From positions 124,001 through 188,000 of the forward strand of contig NZ_JACZFS010000019.1 in the NCBI RefSeq assembly GCF_014904795.1: DNA of 64,000 nucleotides. Reading direction: 5' to 3'. Position 1 is the stretch's first letter; each line of letters opens with the position of its first letter. The notes beneath the pieces are model-generated. The model saw only the letters and a program-made list of their open reading frames with translations, searched no databases and was not told the DNA's origin. The stretch comes from Nisaea nitritireducens (GTDB lineage Bacteria; Pseudomonadota; Alphaproteobacteria; Thalassobaculales; Thalassobaculaceae). Positions 37,756 through 46,823 of this stretch are shown here, in pieces. Both the position numbers and the translations under genes were made by a program.

Positions 37756-38208
37756 ATGCTCTTTCTTGAACTGGCAGTCGCCACCGCAGCGGTCGCCGTT
37801 GCCATCCTTGTGCAACTTGCGGCCACGCTCGTCCTCGCTTACCGGGTACGACAGGTTCTTCCTGTCTGGACAAAACACCATCCGGCGCCGAAAGTTCTCG
37901 CACGCGTCGCCCTCACAGCTTTTGCATTATTGTTCCTCGGCCACATTGTGCAGATTTGGCTATGGGCCGGACTCTATATCGTTTTGGGCGAATTTACCGA
38001 CCTTGAGACGGCGCTCTATTTCTCAACGGTCACTATTTCCACGCTCGGGTATGGCGACATCGTCCTGTCGCAGGACTGGCGCCTGCTCGGTGCGATCGAG
38101 GCGGCCAGCGGCATCCTGCTGTTCGGATGGACCACAGCGATGCTCGTCGCGGTTCTCATGCGGGCCTGGCAGGATGCGCAAAGCACTGCCCCCTCATCGA
38201 AAACCTGA
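37756..38208 (+). CDS. Two-pore-domain-like K+ channel family protein
   Basis: 150 residues with a first membrane helix (about 3-28), a second helix (52-75), a pore helix with the K+ selectivity filter TISTLGYGD (about 94-102) and a last helix (115-137). This is the Ion_trans_2 domain, without a cytosolic RCK/TrkA-N sensor. It would form a tetrameric inner-membrane potassium channel. It begins 21 bases after the RND pump and may share its transcript. Confidence 0.85.
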   Translation: MLFLELAVATAAVAVAILVQLAATLVLAYRVRQVLPVWTKHHPAPKVLARVALTAFALLFLGHIVQIWLWAGLYIVLGEFTDLETALYFSTVTISTLGYGDIVLSQDWRLLGAIEAASGILLFGWTTAMLVAVLMRAWQDAQSTAPSSKT

Positions 38209-38373
38209 GACTGGCTGCGGGACTCGGATAACCAAACCCCGCAGACCACAAGGCTACAGCAACCCAAGATTAAATTTTTAACCCGCCACGACTACCAGGA
38301 TTGAACCATTTAAGTACCTTTTCAGCGCCACCCGATGCTCATTAACTCTCTTTGCCGACGCAAGGAGGGGCGT

Positions 38374-38402
38374 TTGACCGATCGCAGGATCACGGATATA
38401 GA
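38374..38402 (+). promoter_or_regulatory. Sigma70-type promoter of the multiheme cytochrome operon
   Basis: TTGACC (38374-38379) and TATAGA (38397-38402) are separated by the ideal 17 bases. The predicted transcript start near 38409 leaves a leader of about 42 bases before the ATG at 38451. It is one of the best promoter matches in the window and marks the start of the seven-gene operon. Confidence 0.62.
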
Positions 38403-38450
38403 GACGGTCAACTCGTCATAAAAAGTCGAGAGCGTGACCGGAGAGTGTCT

Positions 38451-40589
38451 ATGATCAGGAACGGCATAAAGCGCGATCTGATCGCGGCCATCGCCGCTGT
38501 TCCGATAGCGGTATGTCTAACCGCCGGACTGGCCCGATCGGAGACCACGGTCAGTCCAGCCTCGCTTCAGCAGATAGAAGAACACCTCGCCGCCGCAGAC
38601 GATCTGCTGCTTCAGCCGACCTCAAGCGAACAGTCGACATCCGCACAATCCGACGATCTGCTGCTTCAGCCAACCTCAAGCGGCCAGTCGGCAACCTCGC
38701 AATCCGACGACCTGCTACTTCAGCCAACCTCAAGTGGCCAATCGACGACATCGCAATCCGACGATCTGCTGCTTCAACCAACCTCACAATCAGGTGACCT
38801 GCTGCTTCAACCAGCACAGGACGGTGCCGCTCCATCTGTAGCGCCTGCTATTGGCGCTCCTGCCCCGACGGATGAACCGGAGGATACCACCGGGACCACA
38901 CCGGCGGCAGCTGCCGAGCATGAGAAACTGTTCGCCGAGAACCGCTTCCCCGCGGCCACGACCTGCGCCACCTGCCATCCCAAGCAGTATGGGGAATGGT
39001 CGGCGTCACAGCATGCCTACGCCCAGCTGAGCCCGGTGTTCCTGACCATGCAGGCGGCGATCAACAACAAGACCAGCGGCACCAACGGCGACTTCTGCAT
39101 ACGCTGTCATACGCCGGTCGGCATGAACCTGGAAGAATCGGTCTACGTCTCCAACTTCGAGCGGCATCCGACATCGCGCGAAGGCGTGACATGCATCGCC
39201 TGCCATCGGGTCAACCGCAATTACGGCAAGATCAGCGGCCGCCTGGCCATCGTTGAGGGTGACCTGTTCGAGCCGGTCTTCGGCCCCAAGGGCGACGATG
39301 AATTGAAACGGGTCCTCGATCAGCCGGAGACCTACCGCGTGACGACCGACCGCGACGCGCCAGGCCGGGCCATTCACACCGAGGTCGAGCGGTTCTTTCC
39401 GTTGGTGACCTCCGGTTTTTGCGCCACCTGCCACGACGTAACCCTGGTGAACGGCTTCCGGCTGGAAGAAGCCTTTGCCGAATACCATCAGTCGCCAGCG
39501 TCCCAGGCCGGTGTGAGCTGCCAGGACTGCCATATGGGTAAGGAGCAGGGCGCGGTCTCCGGTTACGAAGAAGGACCGGCGGCAATTGTCGGCGGCGTGC
39601 CGACGCAGCCCCGCAAACTAGCCAGTCATTTCTTTGCCGGTCCCGACCACTCTATCCTCCACCCAGGCCTGTTCCCGATGAATGTTAAGGCGCAAAGCTT
39701 CAAGACCATGCGGGAATGGATGGCGTTTGACGACGCTGCCGGTTGGGGCACAGACGCATTCGAGGACGCGGCACCGCGCGACCACCCCTTCCCCGAGGCC
39801 TGGCGCTCGATCGACGACCGCTACGACGCACGGAAGATCGTCCAGGAACAGAAACAGCGGCTGGAGAAAGCGGACGAACGGCGCCTCGAAGTCTTGCGTA
39901 ACGGCCTTGCACTCGATGAGATCCAGATCCAGTCCGCCGAGCCCGGCGCGCTCTCCTTCTCGGTGGCGGTCCGTAACATCACCAACGGTCATTCGGTGCC
40001 GACCGGCTTCGACGCCGAGCGCCTGATGTTTCTGGAGGTCACGGTCACCAACAGCGACGGGGCCGTGATCTATCGCTCGGGCGATCGCGACCCCAACGGC
40101 GACCTGCGCGACAGTCACTCAGCCTATGTCCATGCAGGCGAACTGCCGCTCGATGAAGACCTGCTTAATCTTCAGTCCAAGTTCCTGGTCCGCCTGCTGC
40201 GCGGCGGTGAGCGGGAACAGGTATTGCCGATCAACACCTCACAGGGCGTGCTGCCCTTCGTCCGCCCCGAGGCATTGCCGACAACGATCTACGGCCGCCC
40301 CCGGAATACCCGAAAGCACAAGCAGACCATCGATCCGCTGGGCACCCGGACTGCCAACTACACGATACCGGCTGACGCTCTGACTGGATCGGGGCCCTAT
40401 GGGATCTCCGTGCGCCTGCAGGCGCAGATGGTGCCGGTAAACCTGATCCTTGCGATCCAGGATATCGGCTTCGATTACGGCATGAGCCCGCGTCAGGTGG
40501 CCGATGCGGTGGTCGACGGGACGCTGACAATCGCCGAGCGGCAGGCGACCGTGACCCTCGAAGCCACGAAACAGGCGGCCTCCCAATGA
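38451..40589 (+). CDS. Pentaheme c-type cytochrome with N-terminal QSDDLLLQP repeat array
   Basis: 712 residues from the ATG at 38451. A signal peptide (about 1-29, ending GLARS) exports it. Residues 50-121 form a tandem array of a DDLLLQPTS unit (see repeat entry). Five CxxCH haem motifs follow at Cys172, 216, 248, 324 and 357, spaced as in cytochrome c554-like proteins. The C-terminal 300 residues hold no haem motif, contain an NGHSVPTGFDAERLMFLEV segment and look beta-rich. It should be a periplasmic or surface electron carrier. It is the first gene of the operon and overlaps the barrel gene by four bases. No named family with this whole architecture was recognised. Confidence 0.85.
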   Translation: MIRNGIKRDLIAAIAAVPIAVCLTAGLARSETTVSPASLQQIEEHLAAADDLLLQPTSSEQSTSAQSDDLLLQPTSSGQSATSQSDDLLLQPTSSGQSTTSQSDDLLLQPTSQSGDLLLQPAQDGAAPSVAPAIGAPAPTDEPEDTTGTTPAAAAEHEKLFAENRFPAATTCATCHPKQYGEWSASQHAYAQLSPVFLTMQAAINNKTSGTNGDFCIRCHTPVGMNLEESVYVSNFERHPTSREGVTCIACHRVNRNYGKISGRLAIVEGDLFEPVFGPKGDDELKRVLDQPETYRVTTDRDAPGRAIHTEVERFFPLVTSGFCATCHDVTLVNGFRLEEAFAEYHQSPASQAGVSCQDCHMGKEQGAVSGYEEGPAAIVGGVPTQPRKLASHFFAGPDHSILHPGLFPMNVKAQSFKTMREWMAFDDAAGWGTDAFEDAAPRDHPFPEAWRSIDDRYDARKIVQEQKQRLEKADERRLEVLRNGLALDEIQIQSAEPGALSFSVAVRNITNGHSVPTGFDAERLMFLEVTVTNSDGAVIYRSGDRDPNGDLRDSHSAYVHAGELPLDEDLLNLQSKFLVRLLRGGEREQVLPINTSQGVLPFVRPEALPTTIYGRPRNTRKHKQTIDPLGTRTANYTIPADALTGSGPYGISVRLQAQMVPVNLILAIQDIGFDYGMSPRQVADAVVDGTLTIAERQATVTLEATKQAASQ
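38598..38813 (+). repeat. Tandem 54-base coding repeats (QSDDLLLQP units)
   Basis: Four units start at codons 50, 68, 86 and 104 of the pentaheme cytochrome (18 residues, 54 bases apart), and a shortened fifth at 115. Consensus residues are S-Q-S-D-D-L-L-L-Q-P-T-S-S-G. Codon changes between units are partly synonymous, so the peptide appears to be maintained by selection rather than being a fresh duplication. Confidence 0.9.
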
Positions 40590-41965
40590 GCCGGACACGT
40601 TCCTGGAGCCGGTTTTTGCCGGTGGCGGCCATGCTGTTTGTCGCGTCCGCCGCATCCGCAGAGGTAAAGACGCTCTCCGAAGAGCCAATCCCCTACAAGG
40701 GGAACGCCCTGCCAGAACGCACGAAGCCCCTGCTGGAGATCGGCCCCGCCCTGCTCGGCACCGGCCCGCTGGATCCCGGCTTCGAGCTGCCTACGGGCGC
40801 CGTGTGGCAACCCGCCCTCTGGGTCTTCGGCCAATACCGCACCGGCGTCGACATCTACAAGAACGGCAATGCGCCGGAAGTTCAGGAATGGGCAAACCGG
40901 CTCGACCTGTTCGCCAACCTGCGGCTCAGCGGCACCGAGCGGGTTCTGTTCGGACTGTCGCCGTTACGCGACGAAGGCAAGTTCACCGGCTATCATCGGC
41001 GCCCCGAATCCAGTGAAGGGTTCGACAGCAATTTCAGCGGCGAGATCACCGCTCTCTTCTTCGAGGGCGAAATCGGGGAGATTTTCCCCGACGCGGACAC
41101 GTTCGATGCGGGAGGCCTCGATCTCGGTTTCACAATCGGCCGCCAGCAGCTTCTCTTTCAGGAAGGGTTGCTGATCAACGATACGGTCGACGCCGTCGCC
41201 CTCACCCGCGACACCATCACCATCCGCGACCATTCGGTCGACACCCGCCTCACCGGCTTGTTCGGCTGGGGCCATATCGACAGAGACGACAACGAGCGGG
41301 ACCATGACGCGCGACTTTTCGGCCTGTTCTCCGAGACCGATTTCGACACCTCCACGGTCGCTCTGGATGCGATCTGGGTGACCGGCGGCGAAAACGACAA
41401 TGTCGAAACCGACGGGCTGTTTCTCGGCGCCGGAACCACACAGCGGATCGGCAAGGTGAATACCGCCTTCCGCGTCGCCCAGTCCGTCGCCCTCGACGAG
41501 ACTTCCGCGGCGGTGGACACAGGTACCCTGTTCCTGGCTGAGCTGTCCGGCGACCCGATGGGCAATGACGACGTCCTCTACGTCAATGCCGCCTGGGCCG
41601 TGGATCGTTTCACCTCCGCGGCGCGCGATCCGATCGCCGGAGGTCCGCTCGGCCCGGTCGGCATCCTGTTCGCCTCCCCCGGCCTGGGTGACTACGGGAC
41701 AGCGCTGAGCAACCGGGCAGAGAATGTCGTCGCAGCCGCGACCGGATATCAGATGTTCTTCAATCAGGAACGCACACAGGTCGTCGCCGAGATCGGCACC
41801 CGCCTTGCGACCGATGCGGATCAGAACGACGCGGTGGCCGTCGGACTGCGTTTCCAGCAGGCACTCGGCGCGCGTGTCGCCCTGCAACTCGACGGCTTCG
41901 TGTCGCGTCAGGAGAACCAGGACACCGGATATGGCGCACGCTCCGAACTTCTGGTGAGGTTCTGA
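40586..41965 (+). CDS. Outer-membrane beta-barrel (porin-like) protein of the cytochrome cluster
   Basis: 459 residues with a signal peptide (ending ASAAS-AE), then a chain of alternating amphipathic strands rich in Gly, Asp, Tyr and Phe, ending with the outer-membrane barrel signature LLVRF (terminal Phe). Segments such as LGFTIGRQQLLFQEGLLI are reminiscent of alginate-export or MtrB-unrelated barrels of 16 to 18 strands. It contains no CxxCH. Located between two multiheme cytochromes, it may form the outer-membrane sheath or channel of an electron conduit; that is inference. The ATG overlaps the upstream stop. Confidence 0.72.
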   Translation: MSRTRSWSRFLPVAAMLFVASAASAEVKTLSEEPIPYKGNALPERTKPLLEIGPALLGTGPLDPGFELPTGAVWQPALWVFGQYRTGVDIYKNGNAPEVQEWANRLDLFANLRLSGTERVLFGLSPLRDEGKFTGYHRRPESSEGFDSNFSGEITALFFEGEIGEIFPDADTFDAGGLDLGFTIGRQQLLFQEGLLINDTVDAVALTRDTITIRDHSVDTRLTGLFGWGHIDRDDNERDHDARLFGLFSETDFDTSTVALDAIWVTGGENDNVETDGLFLGAGTTQRIGKVNTAFRVAQSVALDETSAAVDTGTLFLAELSGDPMGNDDVLYVNAAWAVDRFTSAARDPIAGGPLGPVGILFASPGLGDYGTALSNRAENVVAAATGYQMFFNQERTQVVAEIGTRLATDADQNDAVAVGLRFQQALGARVALQLDGFVSRQENQDTGYGARSELLVRF

Positions 41966-41969
41966 GCCG

Positions 41970-43232
41970 ATGGCCGGGGTGATCGAGACAATCGGGTATG
42001 TCATCGTTGCCGGCACCGCCGCGGAGATGGCACTCAGCCTTTTCGGCACCTGGCGGCGCGGATATCTGGAACGCCGCAGCTTCGCAGCGGAGGCGAGCTT
42101 GTTTGAACGCCGGGTCGCGCTGTCACTGAGCCGGGCCGAGGCTGAGCGGGATCTGACGGTTAACTCCTGGAGCGGCTTCCGCAAGTTCAAGGTGGCGCGC
42201 AAGATCCGTGAGGCCGACAACATCCATTCCTTCGAGCTGGTCGCCCATAATGGCCGGCCCCTGCCGCAGTATCTTCCGGGCCAGTACCTGACCTTTCAGG
42301 TGCGCATCCCCGGCCAGACCAAGCCGCTGGTGCGGTGCTATTCCCTGTCCGATGCCCCCGGCAATGACGGGCGTTACCGGATCAGCGTCAAGAAGGTTCA
42401 GCCACCGCCCGGCACGGAACACGCTTCCGGAGCAGTGTCGACCTATCTGAACGATGTCGTGCGCGAAGGCGATATTCTGGACGTACGCGCGCCCGCCGGG
42501 ACTTTCCACTGCGACCCGGCTTCAGACCAGCAGATCGTGCTGATCGCCGGAGGTGTCGGCATCACTCCCCTGCTGAGCATGCTGAATAGTGTGTGCAGCA
42601 CTCCGACAGAGCGAGAGATCTGGCTGTTCTACGGCGTGCGTAACCGCCCGCAGCATGCATTTGCCGAACATATCGCAGGCCTGCGGCACCTGTATCCAAA
42701 CCTGCATGTCGTGACCTGCTACAGCGATCCGACCGAGGCCTGCGTCCCAGGCCAGGATTACGACCACGCGGGCCGGATCAGCCTTGAAATTCTCAAGGCC
42801 AATCTGCCATCGACCAACTACGCCTTCTACCTGTGCGGACCGGCACCGATGATGGAGGTTGTCTCTGGCGAGCTGCGCGACTGGGGTGTACTGGCGGACG
42901 ACATCCGGATCGAGGCATTCGGGGCTGCCACAGTGCAGCGCCAGCCGAGCGAGCGACCCGCAACAGCCTCCGAACCCGGTATCGAGATCCGGTTCGACCG
43001 CTCCGACAAGGTTCTGGCCTGGGACGAAACCGCGGGCTCGATTCTTGCACTCGCCGAGAATAACGGTGTGGTGCTGGAAAGCGGCTGCAGGGCCGGACAT
43101 TGCGGCACCTGCGTGGTCGCCATCAAGGCGGGAGAGGTCGATTACGTTGCCGAGCCGGCCGTGACGCCGGAACCGGGCACCTGCCTCGCCTGTATGGCGG
43201 TGCCGCGCGGCAGGGTGACACTCGACGCATGA
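41970..43232 (+). CDS. Membrane-anchored FAD/NAD(P)H oxidoreductase with C-terminal 2Fe-2S domain
   Basis: 420 residues. An N-terminal hydrophobic helix (about 4-26) is followed by about 40 charged residues, then a ferredoxin-NADP reductase-type FAD domain (RCYSLSDAPG, the RxYS flavin motif), an NAD(P) domain (IAGGVGITPLLSML and YLCGPAPMM) and a plant-type [2Fe-2S] ferredoxin domain with ligands in ESGCRAGHCGTC and CLAC. The layout equals that of phthalate or class IB dioxygenase reductases and flavohaemoglobin-like reductases, but the membrane anchor is unusual. It would move electrons between NAD(P)H and the cytochrome system. It begins four bases after the barrel gene. Confidence 0.88.
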   Translation: MAGVIETIGYVIVAGTAAEMALSLFGTWRRGYLERRSFAAEASLFERRVALSLSRAEAERDLTVNSWSGFRKFKVARKIREADNIHSFELVAHNGRPLPQYLPGQYLTFQVRIPGQTKPLVRCYSLSDAPGNDGRYRISVKKVQPPPGTEHASGAVSTYLNDVVREGDILDVRAPAGTFHCDPASDQQIVLIAGGVGITPLLSMLNSVCSTPTEREIWLFYGVRNRPQHAFAEHIAGLRHLYPNLHVVTCYSDPTEACVPGQDYDHAGRISLEILKANLPSTNYAFYLCGPAPMMEVVSGELRDWGVLADDIRIEAFGAATVQRQPSERPATASEPGIEIRFDRSDKVLAWDETAGSILALAENNGVVLESGCRAGHCGTCVVAIKAGEVDYVAEPAVTPEPGTCLACMAVPRGRVTLDA

Positions 43233-44293
43233 TTAAAATGGAACAAGACGGATACACAAGCATGGACAACATTATGAGCACGTGGGCTTCACGCTACCTT
43301 GCTGCGGCGGCGTCGTTGCTCGTTATTCTAGCGGGCCTTTCCGTCACTTCCGTATCCGCGCAAACGAGTGATGAGCATTTCAAGATGATCGGGCCCGCCA
43401 AGTGCGCCGAGTGCCACAAGACCGAGACCGAAATCTGGAAGGGGACGCATCACTTTTCCACCTTCACTGAATTGACCCGCAGGAAAGAAGCCAGCGACAT
43501 CGCCGAGCGCATGGGCATGCGCCGCATCAAGTCGGAGAGCCTTTGCCTGAACTGCCATTTCTCGACTGTGGAGACCGCCAGCGGCGATCTTGAGCCAGTA
43601 GCCGGTATTTCCTGCGAAAGCTGCCATGGGGCCGCCAGCGCGTGGCAGCCGATACATAGCGGCTTCAGCGGCAAGAAGGAGGGTCAGGAGAGCCCGGAGG
43701 AGATCGCCCTGCGCTGGGAGAAGTCCGAGGCCGCCGGCATGATCCGTCCGAAGGACATGTACCGCTGGGCCAAGAACTGTTTCTCCTGCCATGTGGTGCC
43801 GGAAGAAAAGCTGGTGAATGTGGGCGGCCACAAGGCCGGCAGCCCGTTCGAGCTGGTCGCCTGGTCCCAGGGCGAGGTGCGCCATAACACCTGGCACAAC
43901 AAGGGAGCCAGCAATGCGGCTGCGTCCTTGAACGACAAACGCCTGATGTTCGTCGTTGGCCGTGCGGTCGAGCTGGAAACGGCGCTGCGGGCCGTCGGCA
44001 AGGCGACACAGAAGGCCAACTACGCGGTGTCCATGGCCAAGCGCGCTCAGGCCGCCCGCCAGGCAATCGCCGCACTCGAGGGTTTCCTGAAGATCGCGGA
44101 GCTGACCGAAATGGGGACGGTGGCGAACAGTGCCGGCCTCAAGCTCAACAACGACGCGGCCCTTTCGGCCGTGGCGGACAAGGTCGGTGCCCTCACCCGG
44201 GAAATCGCCGGCAAGTATGACGGCAGCAGCTTCGGTGCAATCGACAAGTATCTGCCGCAGGAATCCGCCTACAAGGGAGTTCCGGCCCGCTGA
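43229..44293 (+). CDS. Tetraheme c-type cytochrome (cytochrome c554-like)
   Basis: About 354 residues with a signal peptide or anchor (hydrophobic 21-42, SVSAQ). Four CxxCH motifs follow: CAECH (Cys59), CLNCH, CESCH and CFSCH, with extra His residues (GTHHFSTF, HNTWHNK) as likely distal ligands. The C-terminal 110 residues are helical and haem-free. The first ATG (43229) overlaps the upstream stop; ATGs at 43262 and 43274 are plausible alternatives that give a more ordinary signal peptide. It should be a periplasmic electron carrier within the conduit. The family resembles cytochrome c554 of nitrifiers, but no other nitrification gene is present. Confidence 0.86.
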   Translation: MIKMEQDGYTSMDNIMSTWASRYLAAAASLLVILAGLSVTSVSAQTSDEHFKMIGPAKCAECHKTETEIWKGTHHFSTFTELTRRKEASDIAERMGMRRIKSESLCLNCHFSTVETASGDLEPVAGISCESCHGAASAWQPIHSGFSGKKEGQESPEEIALRWEKSEAAGMIRPKDMYRWAKNCFSCHVVPEEKLVNVGGHKAGSPFELVAWSQGEVRHNTWHNKGASNAAASLNDKRLMFVVGRAVELETALRAVGKATQKANYAVSMAKRAQAARQAIAALEGFLKIAELTEMGTVANSAGLKLNNDAALSAVADKVGALTREIAGKYDGSSFGAIDKYLPQESAYKGVPAR

Positions 44294-44304
44294 GGGCCGC
44301 ATTG

Positions 44305-46002
44305 ATGTCCGCCCAGACAACAGCGATCAGCCGTCCTCGGCGCTGGGATAATCCGTTCGACCCCGAACTGTCGACGGTGGATGTCGAGCGGATATTGACG
44401 GCACCGGTGTTCCGCGACCTCGATCCGGACCGGTTTCCGCCGGGCCAGTCGCTGCCGGATATCGTCCGCAACGACGCCCGCATAAACCGCTATCAGCGCG
44501 GCGACATCGTTGTGCTCGAAGGCGATTACGGTAATTCGGTTTTCGTCATCCTGTCCGGCGCGGTGAACGTGCTCTACGGCTATCTGCCCGAAGTCGGGCG
44601 GCCACCGCCCCGCGCGCGCCGTCCGTTCTGGAACGCGCTTGCCCAACTCTGGCGCAATTCGCGTGAAAGCGAGACACGGACCCTGTCACCATCTGCCCGC
44701 GCGCTCCATATGCGCGCCGACCGGGGACGCGCCTATCTGCCCGATATCGAGCGGGTCATCGCGGAGCATTCTGTCACCCTGCTCGAACATGGCGACATGT
44801 TCGGGGAAATCTCCGCCTTGTCGCGCTCACCGCGCACGGCAACGGTGGTCGCCGATACGGACTGCGAGCTGGTTGAGCTGCGCTGGCAAGGCTTGCGCGA
44901 TCTGCGCGCCCGCGATCCGGACCTGCGCGAGAGGGTCGACCACCTGCACCGCACCCGCAGCCTGCTCGCCCATCTGTCGGAAAGCCCCCTGTTTGCCCAT
45001 CTAGACGAAGCGACCATCGCCCTCGTCGCCCAGGAAATCCGTTTCGAGAACCATGGCACACAGGAGCTGTTTCCCACAGGCGAGCTGCCGGCCGAGAGCG
45101 ACGGATCCCTGGCGGGAGAACCGCTGATCGCGGAAGAAGGCAGCCTTACTGACGATCTGATCATGATCCGCGCCGGCTTCGCCAGGGTGACCGAGCATCT
45201 CGATCACGGCGACCGGACGGTCGGGTATCTGAAGAACAATGACGTGTTCGGCCTGGAGGAACTGGTCAGGCAATGGCGCGGCAACGGCTCGGTCCCCTTG
45301 CGTAATAGCCTGAGGGCGATCGGCTACCTGGACATTCTCCGCGTCCCCGCATTGGTGATGGAGCGCTACGTCCTGCCGACCATGCCTGAGCACCTGCTGC
45401 CGCCGGCCACGGATGCGGACATGCGCGCGACACCGGTCTGGAAGCGCGATGACAGTGCAACCGGGATAGAGCAGCCGCTGGTCGACTTCCTGATCGACGA
45501 GCGGATTATCAACGGCACCCAGTCCATGGTGATCGATCTGGACCGCTGCACCGGCTGCGACGATTGTGTAAAGGCCTGCGCCGCAACCCATGACGGCAAC
45601 CCGCGCTTCGTACGCCAAGGCCCGTCCCACGACGATGTCATGATCGCCAATGCTTGCATGCACTGCGTCGATGCGGTTTGCCTGATCGGCTGTCCGACCG
45701 GCGCGATCCATCGGGACCTGTCCTCCGGCGATGTGCATATCAACGACGATACCTGCATCGGCTGCGGAACCTGTTCGCGGAGCTGCCCGTACGGCAACAT
45801 CGTCATGGTCGAGATCGCCGACAAAGCGGGTACCGTCATAACCGATCGCGAGACCGGAGCGGCAATCCGCCGGGCGACCAAGTGCGACCTCTGTGCCGGG
45901 CAGCTCGGCGGCCCTGCCTGCCAGCGCGCCTGCCCGAACGACGCACTGGCGCGCCTCGACATGAGTAACCCGGGAGAGTTGGTCGCATGGCTGCGTCGCT
46001 GA
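44305..46002 (+). CDS. Fusion of cNMP-binding domains and a four-cluster [4Fe-4S] ferredoxin
   Basis: 565 residues without a signal peptide, so cytoplasmic. Residues about 45-220 form a CRP-like cyclic-nucleotide-binding jelly roll (GDIVVLEGDYGNSVFVILSG and GDMFGEISALSRSPRTATVVA), and a second, more divergent one follows (about 230-370). The last 150 residues have 16 cysteines in four sets (CTGCDDCVKAC, CMHCVDAVCLIGC, CIGCGTCSRSC, CDLC-x8-CQRAC), as in DmsB/NrfC-type electron-transfer subunits. The combination suggests an electron carrier gated by a nucleotide or other ligand. It overlaps the next, cytochrome b-like, gene by 16 bases. An alternative start is the TTG at 44302. Confidence 0.88.
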   Translation: MSAQTTAISRPRRWDNPFDPELSTVDVERILTAPVFRDLDPDRFPPGQSLPDIVRNDARINRYQRGDIVVLEGDYGNSVFVILSGAVNVLYGYLPEVGRPPPRARRPFWNALAQLWRNSRESETRTLSPSARALHMRADRGRAYLPDIERVIAEHSVTLLEHGDMFGEISALSRSPRTATVVADTDCELVELRWQGLRDLRARDPDLRERVDHLHRTRSLLAHLSESPLFAHLDEATIALVAQEIRFENHGTQELFPTGELPAESDGSLAGEPLIAEEGSLTDDLIMIRAGFARVTEHLDHGDRTVGYLKNNDVFGLEELVRQWRGNGSVPLRNSLRAIGYLDILRVPALVMERYVLPTMPEHLLPPATDADMRATPVWKRDDSATGIEQPLVDFLIDERIINGTQSMVIDLDRCTGCDDCVKACAATHDGNPRFVRQGPSHDDVMIANACMHCVDAVCLIGCPTGAIHRDLSSGDVHINDDTCIGCGTCSRSCPYGNIVMVEIADKAGTVITDRETGAAIRRATKCDLCAGQLGGPACQRACPNDALARLDMSNPGELVAWLRR

Positions 46003-46823
46003 CCCGTTTCACCCGACGCCGGGCGCGCAACACGGCCTTCGTCGTCGGCGCCACCTTGCTCCTCGTCGCCATTACCCATCTGGCCGAGGCAACCCTGCAC
46101 GACATACGGTTCGTCACCGGCTGGACCCTGTTCGGGCTGATCGTGGGGCTGGCACTGTTCGACCTGCGCCGCCGGATTGCCGTCCTTCCGCTTGGCAGCG
46201 CGTCGGACTGGGAGCAGGTGCATATCTACGGCGGCTGGTTTGCGGTTGTGGTGTTCCTGACCCACACCGGCGCCGGTCTACCGGACGGCCCACTTGAGAT
46301 CGCGCTCTGGATTCCGTTCGTCGCCGTCACGATCAGCGGAACGGTGGGCATCTGGCTGAGCAGGGTTCTGCCGAAGCGCATGCGCGATCATGGTGCGCGT
46401 GAGCTCTACGACCGTATTGCCACCCGGCGCGCGGAAATCGCCGCCGAGGCGCAGGCTCTGGCCATATCCTCAGCCCGCGACACCGGGTCGGTCACCATCG
46501 CCGACTACTATCAGAAAGAGCTGAGCGCGTATTTCCAGCGCCCGCGCAACGCGCTCGCCCATCTGACCGGATACCAGGGCCATCTGCGCCTGCAGCAGCA
46601 ACAGATCCAGTCGCTGCACCGCTATGTGGATGCCCGTGGGCACAAAATCCTCAACCGATTGTCGGAACTGGTCGAGACCAAGGACGACCTCGACTACCAG
46701 TTCGCCGCCCAGTCGGCGCTCAGGCTCTGGCTGTTTGTGCATGTGCCGCTCGCTTACGGCCTGCTGATCCTTATCGCGGTCCATGCGGTTCTGGCGCATG
46801 CCTTCGAGGTGGGACCGTCATGA
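45987..46823 (+). CDS. Probable diheme b-type cytochrome membrane protein
   Basis: 278 residues with about five hydrophobic helices (16-32, 44-60, 79-94, 105-125, 248-272). Two helices each carry a His pair 14 residues apart, His79/His93 (EQVHIYGGWF to LTHTG) and His252/His266 (FVHVPLAYG to AVHAVL), the spacing that holds two b hemes on opposite sides of the membrane in cytochrome b, NarI and related subunits. A long polar loop (about 128-245) separates them. It would carry electrons across the inner membrane from the adjacent Fe-S protein to the periplasmic cytochromes. I recognise no named family. Confidence 0.72.
   Translation: MAASLTRFTRRRARNTAFVVGATLLLVAITHLAEATLHDIRFVTGWTLFGLIVGLALFDLRRRIAVLPLGSASDWEQVHIYGGWFAVVVFLTHTGAGLPDGPLEIALWIPFVAVTISGTVGIWLSRVLPKRMRDHGARELYDRIATRRAEIAAEAQALAISSARDTGSVTIADYYQKELSAYFQRPRNALAHLTGYQGHLRLQQQQIQSLHRYVDARGHKILNRLSELVETKDDLDYQFAAQSALRLWLFVHVPLAYGLLILIAVHAVLAHAFEVGPS

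Noticed and set aside
38215-38244. CTGCGGG/CCCGCAG inverted repeat after the K+ channel gene
   Set aside because: The loop is 16 bases and no T-run follows, so terminator function could not be supported.
38598-38813. Regularly spaced repeats that could suggest a CRISPR array
   Set aside because: They are in frame inside a cytochrome gene, have no unique spacers and encode a peptide repeat.
43229-44293. Nitrification or nitrite-reduction function for the c554-like cytochrome
   Set aside because: No hydroxylamine oxidoreductase, NrfA-type CxxCK haem or ammonia monooxygenase gene is present in the window.
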